The notes under the pieces were generated by a model that saw only the letters and a list, made by a program, of their open reading frames with translations, searched no databases and had not been told where the DNA came from. Below are positions 25,650-36,362 of a stretch of DNA of 64,000 bases, in pieces. The DNA lies in the NCBI GenBank assembly GCA_964304625.1, contig OZ199839.1:62001-126000 (forward strand), in the 5' to 3' direction. The number at the start of each line of letters is the position of its first letter. Position 1 is the stretch's first letter. The stretch is from Kudoa neothunni (lineage: Eukaryota > Cnidaria). Made by a program: the position numbers and the translations under genes.

Positions 25650-26629
25650 ATGCAAATAGAGTTTTCCCAGCTTCTTCGTTTGATTTGTACCTGTGGTTCG
25701 ATTCTTGTATTCGCATCTGGATTGTAAGTGAAATCACAATGTGTTATCATGAAACCGAATACATGATAGCTATTTGAGTTGTGACTGAATATTTACTTAT
25801 TAATTTAGACCGTTAGTGTATGATACTGTGTATGGAAGAGTGCCGAGTTTTTCACATTTTAAAACATTTCTTATTGGGTTTCTAAGGTAGCGGTTTTGGT
25901 TGCGGGCGTGTTGAATTTGACCTTGGTATTTAGTTGCGGGGTTTGGTTGATATACGGTCACACAATACAAGATGAGACAGTGTTGATGGTCAATCTACTT
26001 GGAACAATACTCTACATGAGTTATTGTTTAGTGTATGTAGTATTCACCGTGGATGCGGTTGACAAAGTGAGAATTTTTTGAATATTACATGTTGATAAGA
26101 TCGATGATGATGATGATAATGATAATGATGATAATATTTAGGGCAGACGAGTTAATTTGATAATTGTAGTTGTTGTGGCGTTGTTATTATTTTTTACATA
26201 TGCAGCCGTTTTCAAGGCACATAGCAAATCAACCATTGGATTGTTTGCTGATTTTCTATCCACTCTTTTTTATATATCGCCTATAATTGAATTGGTGTGT
26301 GAATGACTTAGTTTGTTTGACGTTGATACTTATACGTAAATTGATTTCTAGAGAAAATATTTTAAAATCCAATCAAATGAAGGCCTATCTTTTTATCTTT
26401 CAACCACTGTATTTATGTCGTCATCATTTTGGATAATTTTTGGTCTCTATCTTAGAGATATATTCATATTGGTAATTGAATTTCATGTGTACCGATTGTT
26501 CCGTGCAATTTTGAGTGAATATTATTGTTATAGGTACCATCGTTGGCTGGCGTATTATGTGGAGTTTTAGAGTTGTATGTTCTTTATAGATTTTCTCAAC
26601 CAACCACTTTTCCTATAATTAAAGTTTAA
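25650..26629 (+). CDS. SWEET1: SWEET family sugar transporter
   Basis: Seven-helix uniporter for sugars in plasma or Golgi membrane. Six exons join in frame: 25650-25723, 25809-25886, 25934-26066, 26142-26294, 26352-26471 and 26534-26629, 217 aa, the normal size for animal SWEETs (human about 221). It has two MtN3 repeats. The first runs from GSILVFASGLPLVY to LIYGHTIQDETVLMVN with Asn in TM3. The second contains STIGLFADFLSTLFYISP, EGLSFYLSTTVF and PSLAGVLCGVLELYVLY. Introns are 85, 47, 75, 57 and 62 nt; the third contains a GAT microsatellite. The model depends on removing the 47-nt intron 25887-25933, which gives GFLSCGVWLIYG, as expected for the family; reading through would add 15 residues and break the frame upstream. 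The stop is 85 bp from the stop of convergent REV7. Confidence 0.92.
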
Positions 26630-26714
26630 TTTTTATTTTTTTGCGCATCCAATACACTAGATGACAATAATACTTTTATTGCTCGCCGGTAGATTAAAAT
26701 TCTGAATGTATCGA

Positions 26715-27570
26715 TCAATTTCTGTAAAATTTTGCATAAATTTCCAATCTAATCACATCATTCTCCAACGTGTCTATCGGGTACACATTAATGTTTGATG
26801 TGGGCTCGTGGTCGGGGGAAGGATCGAATGCTTCTTCAAATGCAACCCAATTATTCATTGTAGTTTCATTGTAGTTATTGTTATCAATTCGTGCTATATA
26901 CGTGAGAGCATTATTTTTAACCTCCAAACAACTATTATCAACTACACATCTCAATGTTTAACTCTTCGTTGGTTGGCATGGTCAAATCTCTACTGCTTGG
27001 TAACACTTTGGCAAACACATTAAAAGTGGTAGACCCATTGTGCATGTGAACCGTCGATAGAGCGTGCTTATCAGCTCCACAAACAACACTATTCAGGGAG
27101 GTGACGACACGAACAAATCTCGCCAACTCTTGATCCATAATTGAGTCGTTGGTGGAATTCCGATGAGCAAATCTCATTAAATTCATCACATACATTTCTT
27201 TAAATGTTTTATTCGCAGAGTCCGCAATGACTAATTGTATAGAAACTATTGTTTGGTCAACAACGAAACGTCTAAATCCTTTTAAACAATTGTTGATAAA
27301 TTGACAAATCTCGGGACATATTTGTTGGTTGAGGGTGGGAATTTTCAAATTGGTCCCACGATGGGAGACGAAATGGAAAAAACTCGTATCACACACTGAA
27401 CGACTGTAAAGTAACACATTGATTATTGCGTAAATTAGTTGGATAAGAGAATCAATAGGATCGATTTGTCGGCGCATCACAGCTAAAAATTCCCTGTCGA
27501 ATTTGGTACTGCGTAACGCGTAGTTTATCGACACCAGCCGAAAATTACAAGGAGGTGGTTTCGTCCGCAT
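26715..27570 (-). CDS. MAD2L2: HORMA-domain protein REV7/MAD2L2
   Basis: Subunit of DNA polymerase zeta and adaptor in translesion synthesis and spindle/shieldin-type complexes, nuclear. Two exons, 26946-27570 and 26715-26893, joined by a 52-nt GT-AG intron, give 267 aa (human 211). The HORMA core aligns well: LIQLIYAIINVLLYSRSVCD for helix A, a basic strand, ICPEICQFINNCLKGF, VSIQLVIADSANKTFKEM, and the C-terminal safety-belt region NNWVAFEEAF, then INVYPIDTLENDVIRLEIY. The match to MAD2L2 is better than to MAD2. The first 35 residues are extra; Met32 (27477) is an alternative start that would give a normal N terminus. A shift of frame near 26940 is explained by the intron, so the gene looks intact. 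Confidence 0.88.
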
Positions 27571-27582
27571 GTATGCATGTAT

Positions 27583-29060
27583 GCATGTGTGGTAATGGTA
27601 AAGTAGGTGACTTTAGAATAACACCGTCTTGCGTCCGTTTTTTTCTCGTTTTTTCTTTTACGATTATCAATAATAAGTCAAAAGAATGCTGAGCTCGACC
27701 AAATTACTCCGAAATTTTTGTTTAGTTCCTGTTCGACTACAGTGGGATACAAGTGTAATCCACATCGTTTTCCAATAAACACCGAAAAATTGCTGATTAA
27801 TCGCTTATTTTATCCTAATTAATATACTATAACGATTTTTTAAATTTTATTAATATTTACATACCAAAGTTAGTGTAGTAAACTTTCTAAATAAGCTTGT
27901 CTATTATTAAGAAATAATGTATCTTTATTTCTAAATGTCAAATTAACTTTTAAACCATTTAGTAACATATATAATTGTTTATTTTAGTTTATAAATTTTT
28001 ATTAGTACATTATTATTAGTGATGTAATTTTTATACATCAATTATTTGCGAAATTGAAACCAACGATAATTATATTAATCGTACGTTGATATTTTTGTTT
28101 ATAAAATCGAAGAATAGCAATAATTTTAAAATAATTCAATATGTATTTTATTTATTTGAAGAACTTTTACAAATAATAAATTTGTATATTTATTTTTTAA
28201 ATACAACTAATGAACGTTACGAAATTATTTATTTATTTATTTATTTATTGTGATAAAATACTTGTTTTTATCACAATAATGTTGTACTATTGCTATAGTA
28301 AATAGTTAAACTTTGAAATGAAATCATTTATAATTTTAATCTCTATGTTACGCTAAAATCATTCTTTGCAAGGACTATCATGCTCTTAACGCGCAGTTAA
28401 AATGTTACGCAATGTACTGGACGTACCGGTTAGTTTAATGAAGATTTACTCGTTCAGATTTTCTTACAAATTTTAATATAGCATTTTCTAAATGAATATA
28501 TGTTTTATTATCGTTAGTTAGTTAGTTAGTTTGTTAGTTTGTTAGTTTGTTTGTTTGTTTATTAAACTAACGAAAGTCATATTAGAGAAAAAAATACCGT
28601 TTCAAGGGGAACACACTAGTTTTACACCTTAACTTCCTCAAGTAGTTATTCCTCAGAAGATAAGTAATTTTTACAACTGTAAATGAAGGAATAATCAATG
28701 TAATTTCGCTTTTTTTAAAGTAAAGGTTTCAAAATTAAAACATCTTTTTGTAGCTGCATTTAGGTAATTCTTTGTTACTAATTTGAAAAATAACCTATCA
28801 TGATCATTAAATAAACACAGAAAAATTTAATACCGTTTTTATTAAAAATAATATAAAATAGAAATTTTGAATAATTCGCGAAATAAATAATAAGCTATTT
28901 TTTGGTTTTTATTGCATAACCATGTGAATTACACATGTATCCTATTTGCACTCAGTATTCATTTGATTTATTATTGATAACCGTAGGTGAAAAAACGAGA
29001 AAAAATGGACGCAAAATGATGTTTTACCGGAGTCACATACTTTACCATTACCGCATGTGC
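27583..29060. mobile_element. 1.48 kb element with about 110 bp terminal inverted repeats
   Basis: The left end, 27583-27693 (gcatgtgtggtaatggtaaa ... gaatgctgag), is repeated inverted at 28951-29060 (ctcagtattc ... tttaccattaccgcatgtgc). Identity is roughly 75-80 percent by eye over 110 bp, including aacgagaaaaaa and ggacgca. The interior is extremely AT-rich, has (TTTA)n near 28225 and GTTA/GTTT runs near 28513-28560, and shows no coding. It is therefore a MITE-like non-autonomous DNA transposon of unknown superfamily. The target duplication is not clear. Its left end starts 13 bp from the REV7 ATG, so it would supply the REV7 promoter or 5' leader. Confidence 0.7.
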
Positions 29061-29700
29061 TACAACTTATAATTTATAAATTAACAATAGAAATTTCTGT
29101 TGCAGATTAAAATTGATTTTCATCGAATTTAATTGTCAATTCTTTTAGAATGTTTCGACGATTATTTTTCAGAAGACTCTTCGGTCATGCTCGCTTTGCG
29201 GATTTTTATTGAAAAGGGTGTGGAAAGTGAAGGTAAATTGAGAGTTTTTTTGGTTAAATTAATTAATTAATTTTGAAAGCATAGATGAGAATATTGTCCA
29301 TAAATATTGCAATAAACACATTCGTTGAGATAGAATAGAGTTAACCTTTGGCTGATGGCTAATAGCTGGCTAACCCACCTTTATACTGTAGTGTATGGAT
29401 GTAACGCAGAAATTGGGAAGATGAAAACCACTGCGTTGCGTCCATTTTAGCGCTGGACACATTTGAATTGCGCATGCGTTAGAAGAAAAATAACAATGTT
29501 CAATCGATAATATAATCAATAATAATTTAATTTGAAGCAAAAAATAACGTGAAGGCCATTTGTTATTAAAATAAGAGTGTATATTTTTGTTCTGAAAAAT
29601 TGTTCAAATATTGAGTCAGAGTCAGTCATTTTAAGTTCGGTTTATATAGTAAAGCATTGACAACCTTTTATTTAGAAAGAGTAGCCTGACTTTCTCCAAT
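29060..29700. other. Short intergenic stretch
   Basis: AT-rich. It has one notable inverted pair near 29410-29450 (aacgcag ... ctgcgtt, followed by gcgtcc), similar in wording to the ggacgca motif in the 27583-29060 element. No exon is seen. Confidence 0.4.
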
Positions 29701-29708
29701 TAATATAG

Positions 29709-30300
29709 TTACTCTTGGTTTGATATAATAACTTTATCAATATAATCAGAGTTGTCCACTGTGCTGCTTTCAAGAGTTTCTTCAATAGGGTTTGTTAATT
29801 CTAGTGATTTTCCCCCTTCAATCGGCTCAATTTTGCCATGTTTAAATTGATCATCATCAGGAACATCATAGGAATCATCATTTAATGGATTTTCTGAGAG
29901 GAAAATTGATTTCCTAAAGCAGTTAACTATGGTTTCCGTTTTAGTATATTCTCATAATTTTATCGTCGAATAAATAACATCTAAGATATTAGTTAGAATG
30001 TAGCCACAATCTAGAAATTCGATCTGATGTATAAATGACGTAATAAGATTTCTTTTGTGCATCATTTTAAAACTTTAACAATTCCATGATCCGGTGGCTG
30101 AAGCACATTGGTTATAATGGTTATGTTCGAAGAAAAGTAGCAGTGTTATATTAGACAAATATTTTATTGACAAATATTTCCATCGCTTGCAACTTAGCAT
30201 CTTTGTTATATGATGGTGAACTCGTAAAACCTTATAATTTCGAGGTTTTTGCAAAGTTCAGATTAAGCTCTGCGCTCGGGCCATTTCTGCGTTAAAACCA
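29709..30300 (-). mobile_element. Tigger/pogo-type transposase fragment (Tc1-mariner)
   Basis: Minus-strand translation shows the C-terminal part of a Tigger DDE transposase. NVLQPPDHGIVKVLK corresponds to the conserved QPLDQGII region. It is followed by NILDVIYS and TIVNCFRKS (the conserved NCFRKAG segment), then an acidic tail (NDDSYDVPDDDQFKHGK) and a stop at 29709. At least one in-frame stop and a frame change interrupt it, and the 5' part is lost before the assembly gap. It is dead DNA-transposon sequence, not a host gene. Confidence 0.7.
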
Positions 30301-30376
30301 TACAGTAAGTTTCCAACCCTAATATTTTGTTGAAAACCAATTATTTATTGACAAATTATCTATTTTTTATTGAACT

Positions 30377-30576
30377 NNNNNNNNNNNNNNNNNNNNNNNN
30401 NNNNNNNNNNNNNNNNNNNNNNNNNNNNNNNNNNNNNNNNNNNNNNNNNNNNNNNNNNNNNNNNNNNNNNNNNNNNNNNNNNNNNNNNNNNNNNNNNNNN
30501 NNNNNNNNNNNNNNNNNNNNNNNNNNNNNNNNNNNNNNNNNNNNNNNNNNNNNNNNNNNNNNNNNNNNNNNNNNNN
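30377..30576. other. Assembly gap, 200 N
   Basis: Exactly 200 undetermined bases, a typical placeholder for a gap of unknown size. The right edge lies in a SINE tail, so a repeat probably caused the break. The open frames drawn across it are meaningless. Confidence 0.99.
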
Positions 30577-30672
30577 CCTATCGAAAAGCTAGTAATCTGC
30601 AAGCCTCACAGAGCCAACGTTCTTAAAGGGACAGAGTATGGGATGGTGACCGCCCTAAGACGAGGATGTTTA
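30577..30672 (+). mobile_element. 3' end of SINE family A next to the gap
   Basis: gtatgggatggtgaccgcc followed by gaggatgttta matches the 3' part of the SINE at about 12935-12985. The 5' part is lost in the gap. It is followed by AT-rich sequence. Confidence 0.5.
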
Positions 30673-30679
30673 TTATAAT

Positions 30680-33424
30680 ATTTATAAAAATATGTTTTTG
30701 CATTAAATTAACATTCTATTATATAACAATCCCCCCTTTTTAACTTTATTTTAATAAACATGATAATTTACGAAAATAGAGATTTTATATGTCAAAAATA
30801 TTGATATGAAAAGAATTTTTCCATGGATTTTGAGGTTTAATTTTAAACGCTTAAACATTCATATAATAATAATAATAATAATAATAATTAAACAAATTCC
30901 ATTAATTTTTATTTATAAATATTACGCGTCGTCTATATTTGGTTAGAGTTTAATTCATAATTTGAATTTGAAAATACGAGGATGTTTTTAACGTTGTTAA
31001 TTTTTTGCTTCTATACTCAAAATAATGTAGTTCTCAGTGATTAAAAATTTTTAACATTTAATAAATATATTTAATTCACACAAAGAATATTTTGATATAA
31101 TTGGGGTGTATGATAAATAAATTATGTTAAAATGTGTATGTTTGGGGTCCGCAAGCAAGAAAGATTAAGAACCACCGTGTTAAAGTCAAGTGCGGCTCCT
31201 CATCTTTGATACATAATACATACAGTAGGTGATCGATTTCACGTACTTTTACTTTTTCTTCTCTCATATATAATTATCAGAGTTAAAAATATTTTTTTAA
31301 ATTAACAAAGTTTATTTTATGCAATTAGAATTAAAAGTTACAAGAAAAAAGTAATTTATAAAAGATTTTTATATAAAAATAGGGATTTTCGATTTTATGT
31401 AACTTTACGACTCCAACCCTAATTTTCAAAATCCTTTGTTTTGATTAATCACATCAATGATAACATTGTGAATAATTTAGACATGAAGTAAAGTTTATTA
31501 TTCTCCATTTTTTAAATATTTGTTAATGAGAGCTGGAAAATCTTTTACATTTCGCGATTTTGATCTCATACCTATTTCTTCTTTGAAAATTACTAAAACA
31601 ATAATGTCGATTTGATTTCCTCTTGTAAATAAGCTTGGGTTCATTCAAAAGAAACATTCTGGATGAGGAATCAAATAATAATTTTTATGATATAGTTTAT
31701 ACTTGATTAAAGGTATTAGAGGCAAGAAATCCGATTTATTATAGACAACTACATGTGTAAAAAATTAATAAAGGAGTTCAATTAAAAAATTATTACTTAT
31801 AGGGGATTTTTTGATTATAGGTCGAGCCTTAATTTAAAATAGGTCAATTTTCTTGGGTGTTCATTTATGCACTCAAAACTGTTATCTTAAGTAGTAGAAC
31901 AAATTGAGTGTTAGAGCGGCAGAATCTTCTACCGGCACTCTTCGTACAATTTATATAAAACTATATTATTCAATCAACAAAAAATGTCATATTATTTTAA
32001 TATGTACAAACATTCCAAGGTAAACTTTGAGTTACGTCTGGAATCCAATTCACATCTAAAAAAGAGATCCAAAATGACTTATGAGCTAATTTTATACGTC
32101 CATCTCTGGTAGTTGTTCAGATCATTTTTTGATTTGTCATCGCAAGAACTAACAATTTTTAACGGCAGTAAAAATTTACCCATTTGATATGAGTAAAATA
32201 GTAATTTCAAAAATATTGCTAACAATTTGTATGTATGTCTCTATATCCCAACTTTTAACAATGAAACTAAATTATATGACGTCATTCTTGTATTTTTCAA
32301 AAAATTCACCAAATCAACCACCATCTCTCAATAAACGAATAATTTATTTTTCAAAGCCTAACTACCAAAGTATTTCGGTTGAAACCCACATTATTGAAAA
32401 TGATAGCGATCTAAATGCATAACCACTAGATTTTCTTAAATTTATGTTAAAATTATAAAAATCTTTCTAAAGTTAACAATTGTGAACTTTAGAAATATTT
32501 TGGAAATGACTATTACCACTCTAGCGAATAATTCCATAACCACACAATATTACATATTTCTGTTTATATATTGTTTGTTAGAACTCTTTTTACTATAAAA
32601 ACTCTAATTTTCATATGAAAATTCATTCACCTAATTTTTGGCATTTGAAGCATATAATCGCGTATTTTTCACACTTGTTATAATAGTTACTTAGTTATTA
32701 TTAAATGTTTTATGATAAAATTATTTACTTAAAAAGTTGAAAAAATAAGAGATAGATATCTTAAACACAATATCGAATTCGTAAGTCATAAGTAAGTCAT
32801 AAATAGGGGTCATTTAATCATTGACTGAACTTCGAGTATCTTTGAATTTTGCGATAAATAGAAAAAATTACGCAAGGTCGCTTGACAAAACACAAATAAA
32901 CTTTATTATAATTCATGAATTTATCATTCAATTATGTAGTTTTTTTTCTTCCCAATTGCAGGTATTCTAAAACCCCTTAGTATTCATACCTTCATATTTT
33001 CATACTGCTTTAGGCTTTTCAGGGAATGCAAAATCTGCAAAAAATGTAGGAAGGCACTTGAAACTGAAACCTTCGAATTCCAGTAGATTTGGTTGATTTT
33101 ATATTGTCTGATAAATTAGTCCACTGTGATCTAACTGGATACCAATTCTTTTTAAAATACTAATTAAAATACTCAACGTTTAGCTGTTAAGCTCAGTGAA
33201 AATTTTCTGATAATCATCTTAATCTTTAACGAAGATTTTTTTGAAGAATATCTAGCATCAAATCTTTTAATTCACGCGTGATATCATATATCTAAAGCAA
33301 TATCTACTACTCAAAAATTTGCAAAACATGAAATTTACATATATTTAGTTTAGCATTCAAATCTTTGTCGGTGATTACAGAAAGTAACTGCTCCTTTATC
33401 GATGACGGAATAGATATTAATTCA
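30680..33424. other. Intergenic, no gene supported
   Basis: AT-rich. It contains (TAA)n at about 30865-30890. Near 31138-31180 there is a hAT-like end on the minus strand (ggtggttcttaatctttctt). A 77-codon plus-strand frame at 32189-32422 begins with a hydrophobic segment and ends in a polar tail, but it matches nothing I know and lacks splice-linked partners. Confidence 0.45.
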
Positions 33425-34335
33425 TTAACCCTCCCTGTCCGGAGTGGGGTCCGCGTGGATCCCAAATCCGACTAATTTGAATCTAATTTTCGATAGACAA
33501 ATCTAAACCATCCTTAAATTTCTGAATTCCTCTAAATATTTATAACAATTAGAATTACATAAAAAATCCATTTTAAAAAATTATTATCGGCTAATTTTAA
33601 TCAATGATTTTTAAGGAAAATCAATGAAGTAGTTTAAATAAAATGGGATTTTTGTTGTCTTACTTAACTTTGTAATTATGAAATCCTACTCCTTGTATTA
33701 TTAAATTGAAAGGGAAAAATTCTTAAACAGAGCAATACAGCGAAAATTAAAAATTACATAACAGAAATAACACAATAAATCTAGTTTTTAATAACAAATT
33801 AGGTCTGAAAAAAAGAATGTATAAATCAAATATCAAGAGTTAATTTGAACTATGCTTTCTTTATATGCCTAAAATTAATGGTAAATTACAAGTTCGAGCT
33901 AAGACACCTTCATTCATTTTAACCCATTTTAACCCATTTATTGCTAATTTGTTGTTTTCGATTTTGTACGATCATGCTGCTGCTGTTGCAGTCCGCTCGG
34001 ATCAATGTTATTTATGATTTCTTCTTTTGAAATGGTTTTCATTTTGAAGATTACTTTTTTTAAATTAAATAAGTTTAATTTTAATTTTTGTATCATTAAA
34101 TTCTTTCTAAACTTTAAATAGCTGATATTTGTGCATTATGGGACTCTGTTTTGATGCCTACTAATGTTCCATGATCAATTTAATTGTCTATGCAGAACAT
34201 CTTATAAATAGTTGAAAAATTGTTTAAAGCATGACATTAAGAAATTAAAGACCATTAAGACAGTTTTTTTGGGGGTCTAGACGGACTCCATTGGAACGGG
34301 AGGATTTTATTTTCACTCAATACAAGGAAGGTTAA
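33425..34335. mobile_element. piggyBac-type MITE
   Basis: 911 bp flanked by TTAA at both ends (33425-33428 and 34332-34335). The left end is TTAACCCTCCCTGTCC and the right end, inverted, is TTAACCTTCCTTG. Both carry a mirrored inner motif (gagtggggtccgcgtggatcc on the left; tgggggtctagacggactcc on the right). The design matches the element at 23899-25114 but the sequence differs. No transposase is visible inside. Confidence 0.6.
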
Positions 34336-35807
34336 TATACTAGTTTAAAATAACTTTTTTTGCAAATAATACATGAACTACATATATGGCTCGTTTCAGA
34401 ATAAATCGTTAACTGTTAGGCATTGGGGAAAACTGAAGAAAATTTAATAAAATTGAGAGTTTAAAAAATAAACAAATTACGAATAATGAGTTTTTTATCG
34501 TGATTCCAGTAATTTTTAGGCTGTATCAACATGAGTAGTTCTAGCGAAAAGGAAAAAACCTCCTTCATCTCATCCTCTATAAATATTATTGCACAAGGCC
34601 GATTCGCATCTTCAGTAAGAATTCTAACATCACAGTTATGATCCAAAGTTAAAATCTTATAAAAATAATTGATTTTGTTACGTTAGGAAGATGCTTTCTT
34701 CGTATAATGTAGGGGATTGAGTGTAATTATTACACCTGTTTCTTATTGTATTTTAAACTGCAGCATTTTTTCATTGGCAGACATAGAAATTAATTTTGAT
34801 ATTAATTTACTATTGCGGTCTGATTTAGCTTTTGGTGGTACATTTGAAGAAAACCTGATTTCTTCTGTGGTTATGTGCTAGGTGTAATAATTTTACTTCA
34901 AGTTTTTTTCCATCGAAACCGATTCCTATCTTAATATGAGTTTGACAGGTGCCTCACAAAGTTTCAGCCTCTCTTACACCCTTTGGCCTATTACACTATT
35001 ACAATAATGGTTGTCAAAATAACAAATATACTAAATATAACAGTATTTTAACTTCCCATTAAATTTTTTGGAAGAGAACTCATATGACATAAATAATTTT
35101 GTTATTATCTATCTAATAAGCTACATAATGATTTTTTTTCATATGACTTTAAAGAATCTTTAGTTGATGAGCCGAGATAAATCTTCTTTCTATTTAAAGA
35201 TATCACTCTCAGCACAGCCTAATGTTATTTCTTATTCCCGCAGATTATAAATATCTTCAAAAAATTCATATTAATGCGGAAAAAATTATGTATTATTTAT
35301 AATCATTAATATTCAATAAAATATAATTCATAATTATAAGTATTGAAAGTTGTGTAAGTGTATTTTCATAACATTTTTACACCCTTTTCAGAGTTATCCA
35401 TTTTAAAGTACATTAAAAGGTTTGGTAAAACAGCTTTTAACGAACAAAAAAATGCGTATAAATATGGGCATACAGGTTCTGTACTTATAATAGATTTGAT
35501 TTAGTTAGATCGATTTGAGGATGGATCATCGAATTAGTTCTCAGAACAGTCTAGGAATACTCAATTATGATAATGTAAAATCGAAAATTATTTCAACGGT
35601 CACTCTGTGTATATGGATAAGCTGATATTTTAGCTTTTAAAATCATCGATTTTATCCTAAAATCTATATAATAAATTTTAACGCAAAAATTTAAAATTTA
35701 ATAGATAAAAATATGTTAAAGTAATAAAGAAAATTATAGATCTTGACATCCTCAGAATTAGGAGAAATTCGTTTTTGTGACAATAGACAGCCCCAGCCAA
35801 ATAAATA
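34336..35807. other. Intergenic, no gene supported
   Basis: AT-rich sequence. A 61-codon minus-strand frame at 34461-34646 contains NRPCAIIFIEDEMKEV and is of unknown origin. It has no recognisable domain and no clear splice sites. Confidence 0.4.
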
Positions 35808-36362
35808 CAGTCGAACCTTGATTATCTGGAAAATTTAGGACGGGCGATTTTCTTTGTGGATAGCGATGTTCCCGTTAATCGAACATAAACAATATTTTTC
35901 GCGCGCATTTTTTAAAATTTCTACTTAAAGGATTCTTTACTTGATTAATAAGCAATTTTTACTATTTATTAAGTAAAATATTTTAATTTCTGTCACTAAA
36001 ATTAATAATTTTGATATATCTATTAACTTGGAATATGGAGACTTAAAGGAAAAACAGTATAACAATTGTGACAGTTTTTACAAGTTTACAGAGGAGTAAC
36101 CTATTTTTTTAAATAATCGATAATTAATTTTTGTTTAATATACATAAAGCCATGTGTTCAGATATAGTAAAAATTTATATAAGGACCGAATGTTTAACTT
36201 AGGTTTTAAAAGGAAAATTTATTATTAAATAATCTAGAAATATTTTTGTTCTAAATATTGCATTGGTATATATGCTACATTTTACATGTCGTACGGTGAT
36301 GGGTGCACTTTTATCTGGAAATATAATTAAATAGTTTTTCCGGTTGTCGGATAATCGAACAT
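35808..36362. mobile_element. Tigger-like end and partial inverted partner
   Basis: CAGTCGAACCTTGATTATCT at 35808, preceded by TA, is the classic start of Tigger/pogo elements. Near 36345 the inverse motif cggataatcgaac appears, and another lies at about 35878. No transposase was found inside, so this is a short decayed or non-autonomous element. The right boundary is approximate. Confidence 0.45.

Noticed and set aside
26938-26960. Apparent frameshift breaking REV7
   Set aside because: A 52-nt GT-AG intron (26894-26945) restores the frame and the family alignment, and its size is typical for this genome.
29709-29915. Acidic host-gene last exon
   Set aside because: It continues in frame from the Tigger NCFRKS segment, so it is the acidic tail of the transposase.
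30327-30678. Open frames across the run of N
   Set aside because: They exist only because undetermined bases contain no stop codons.
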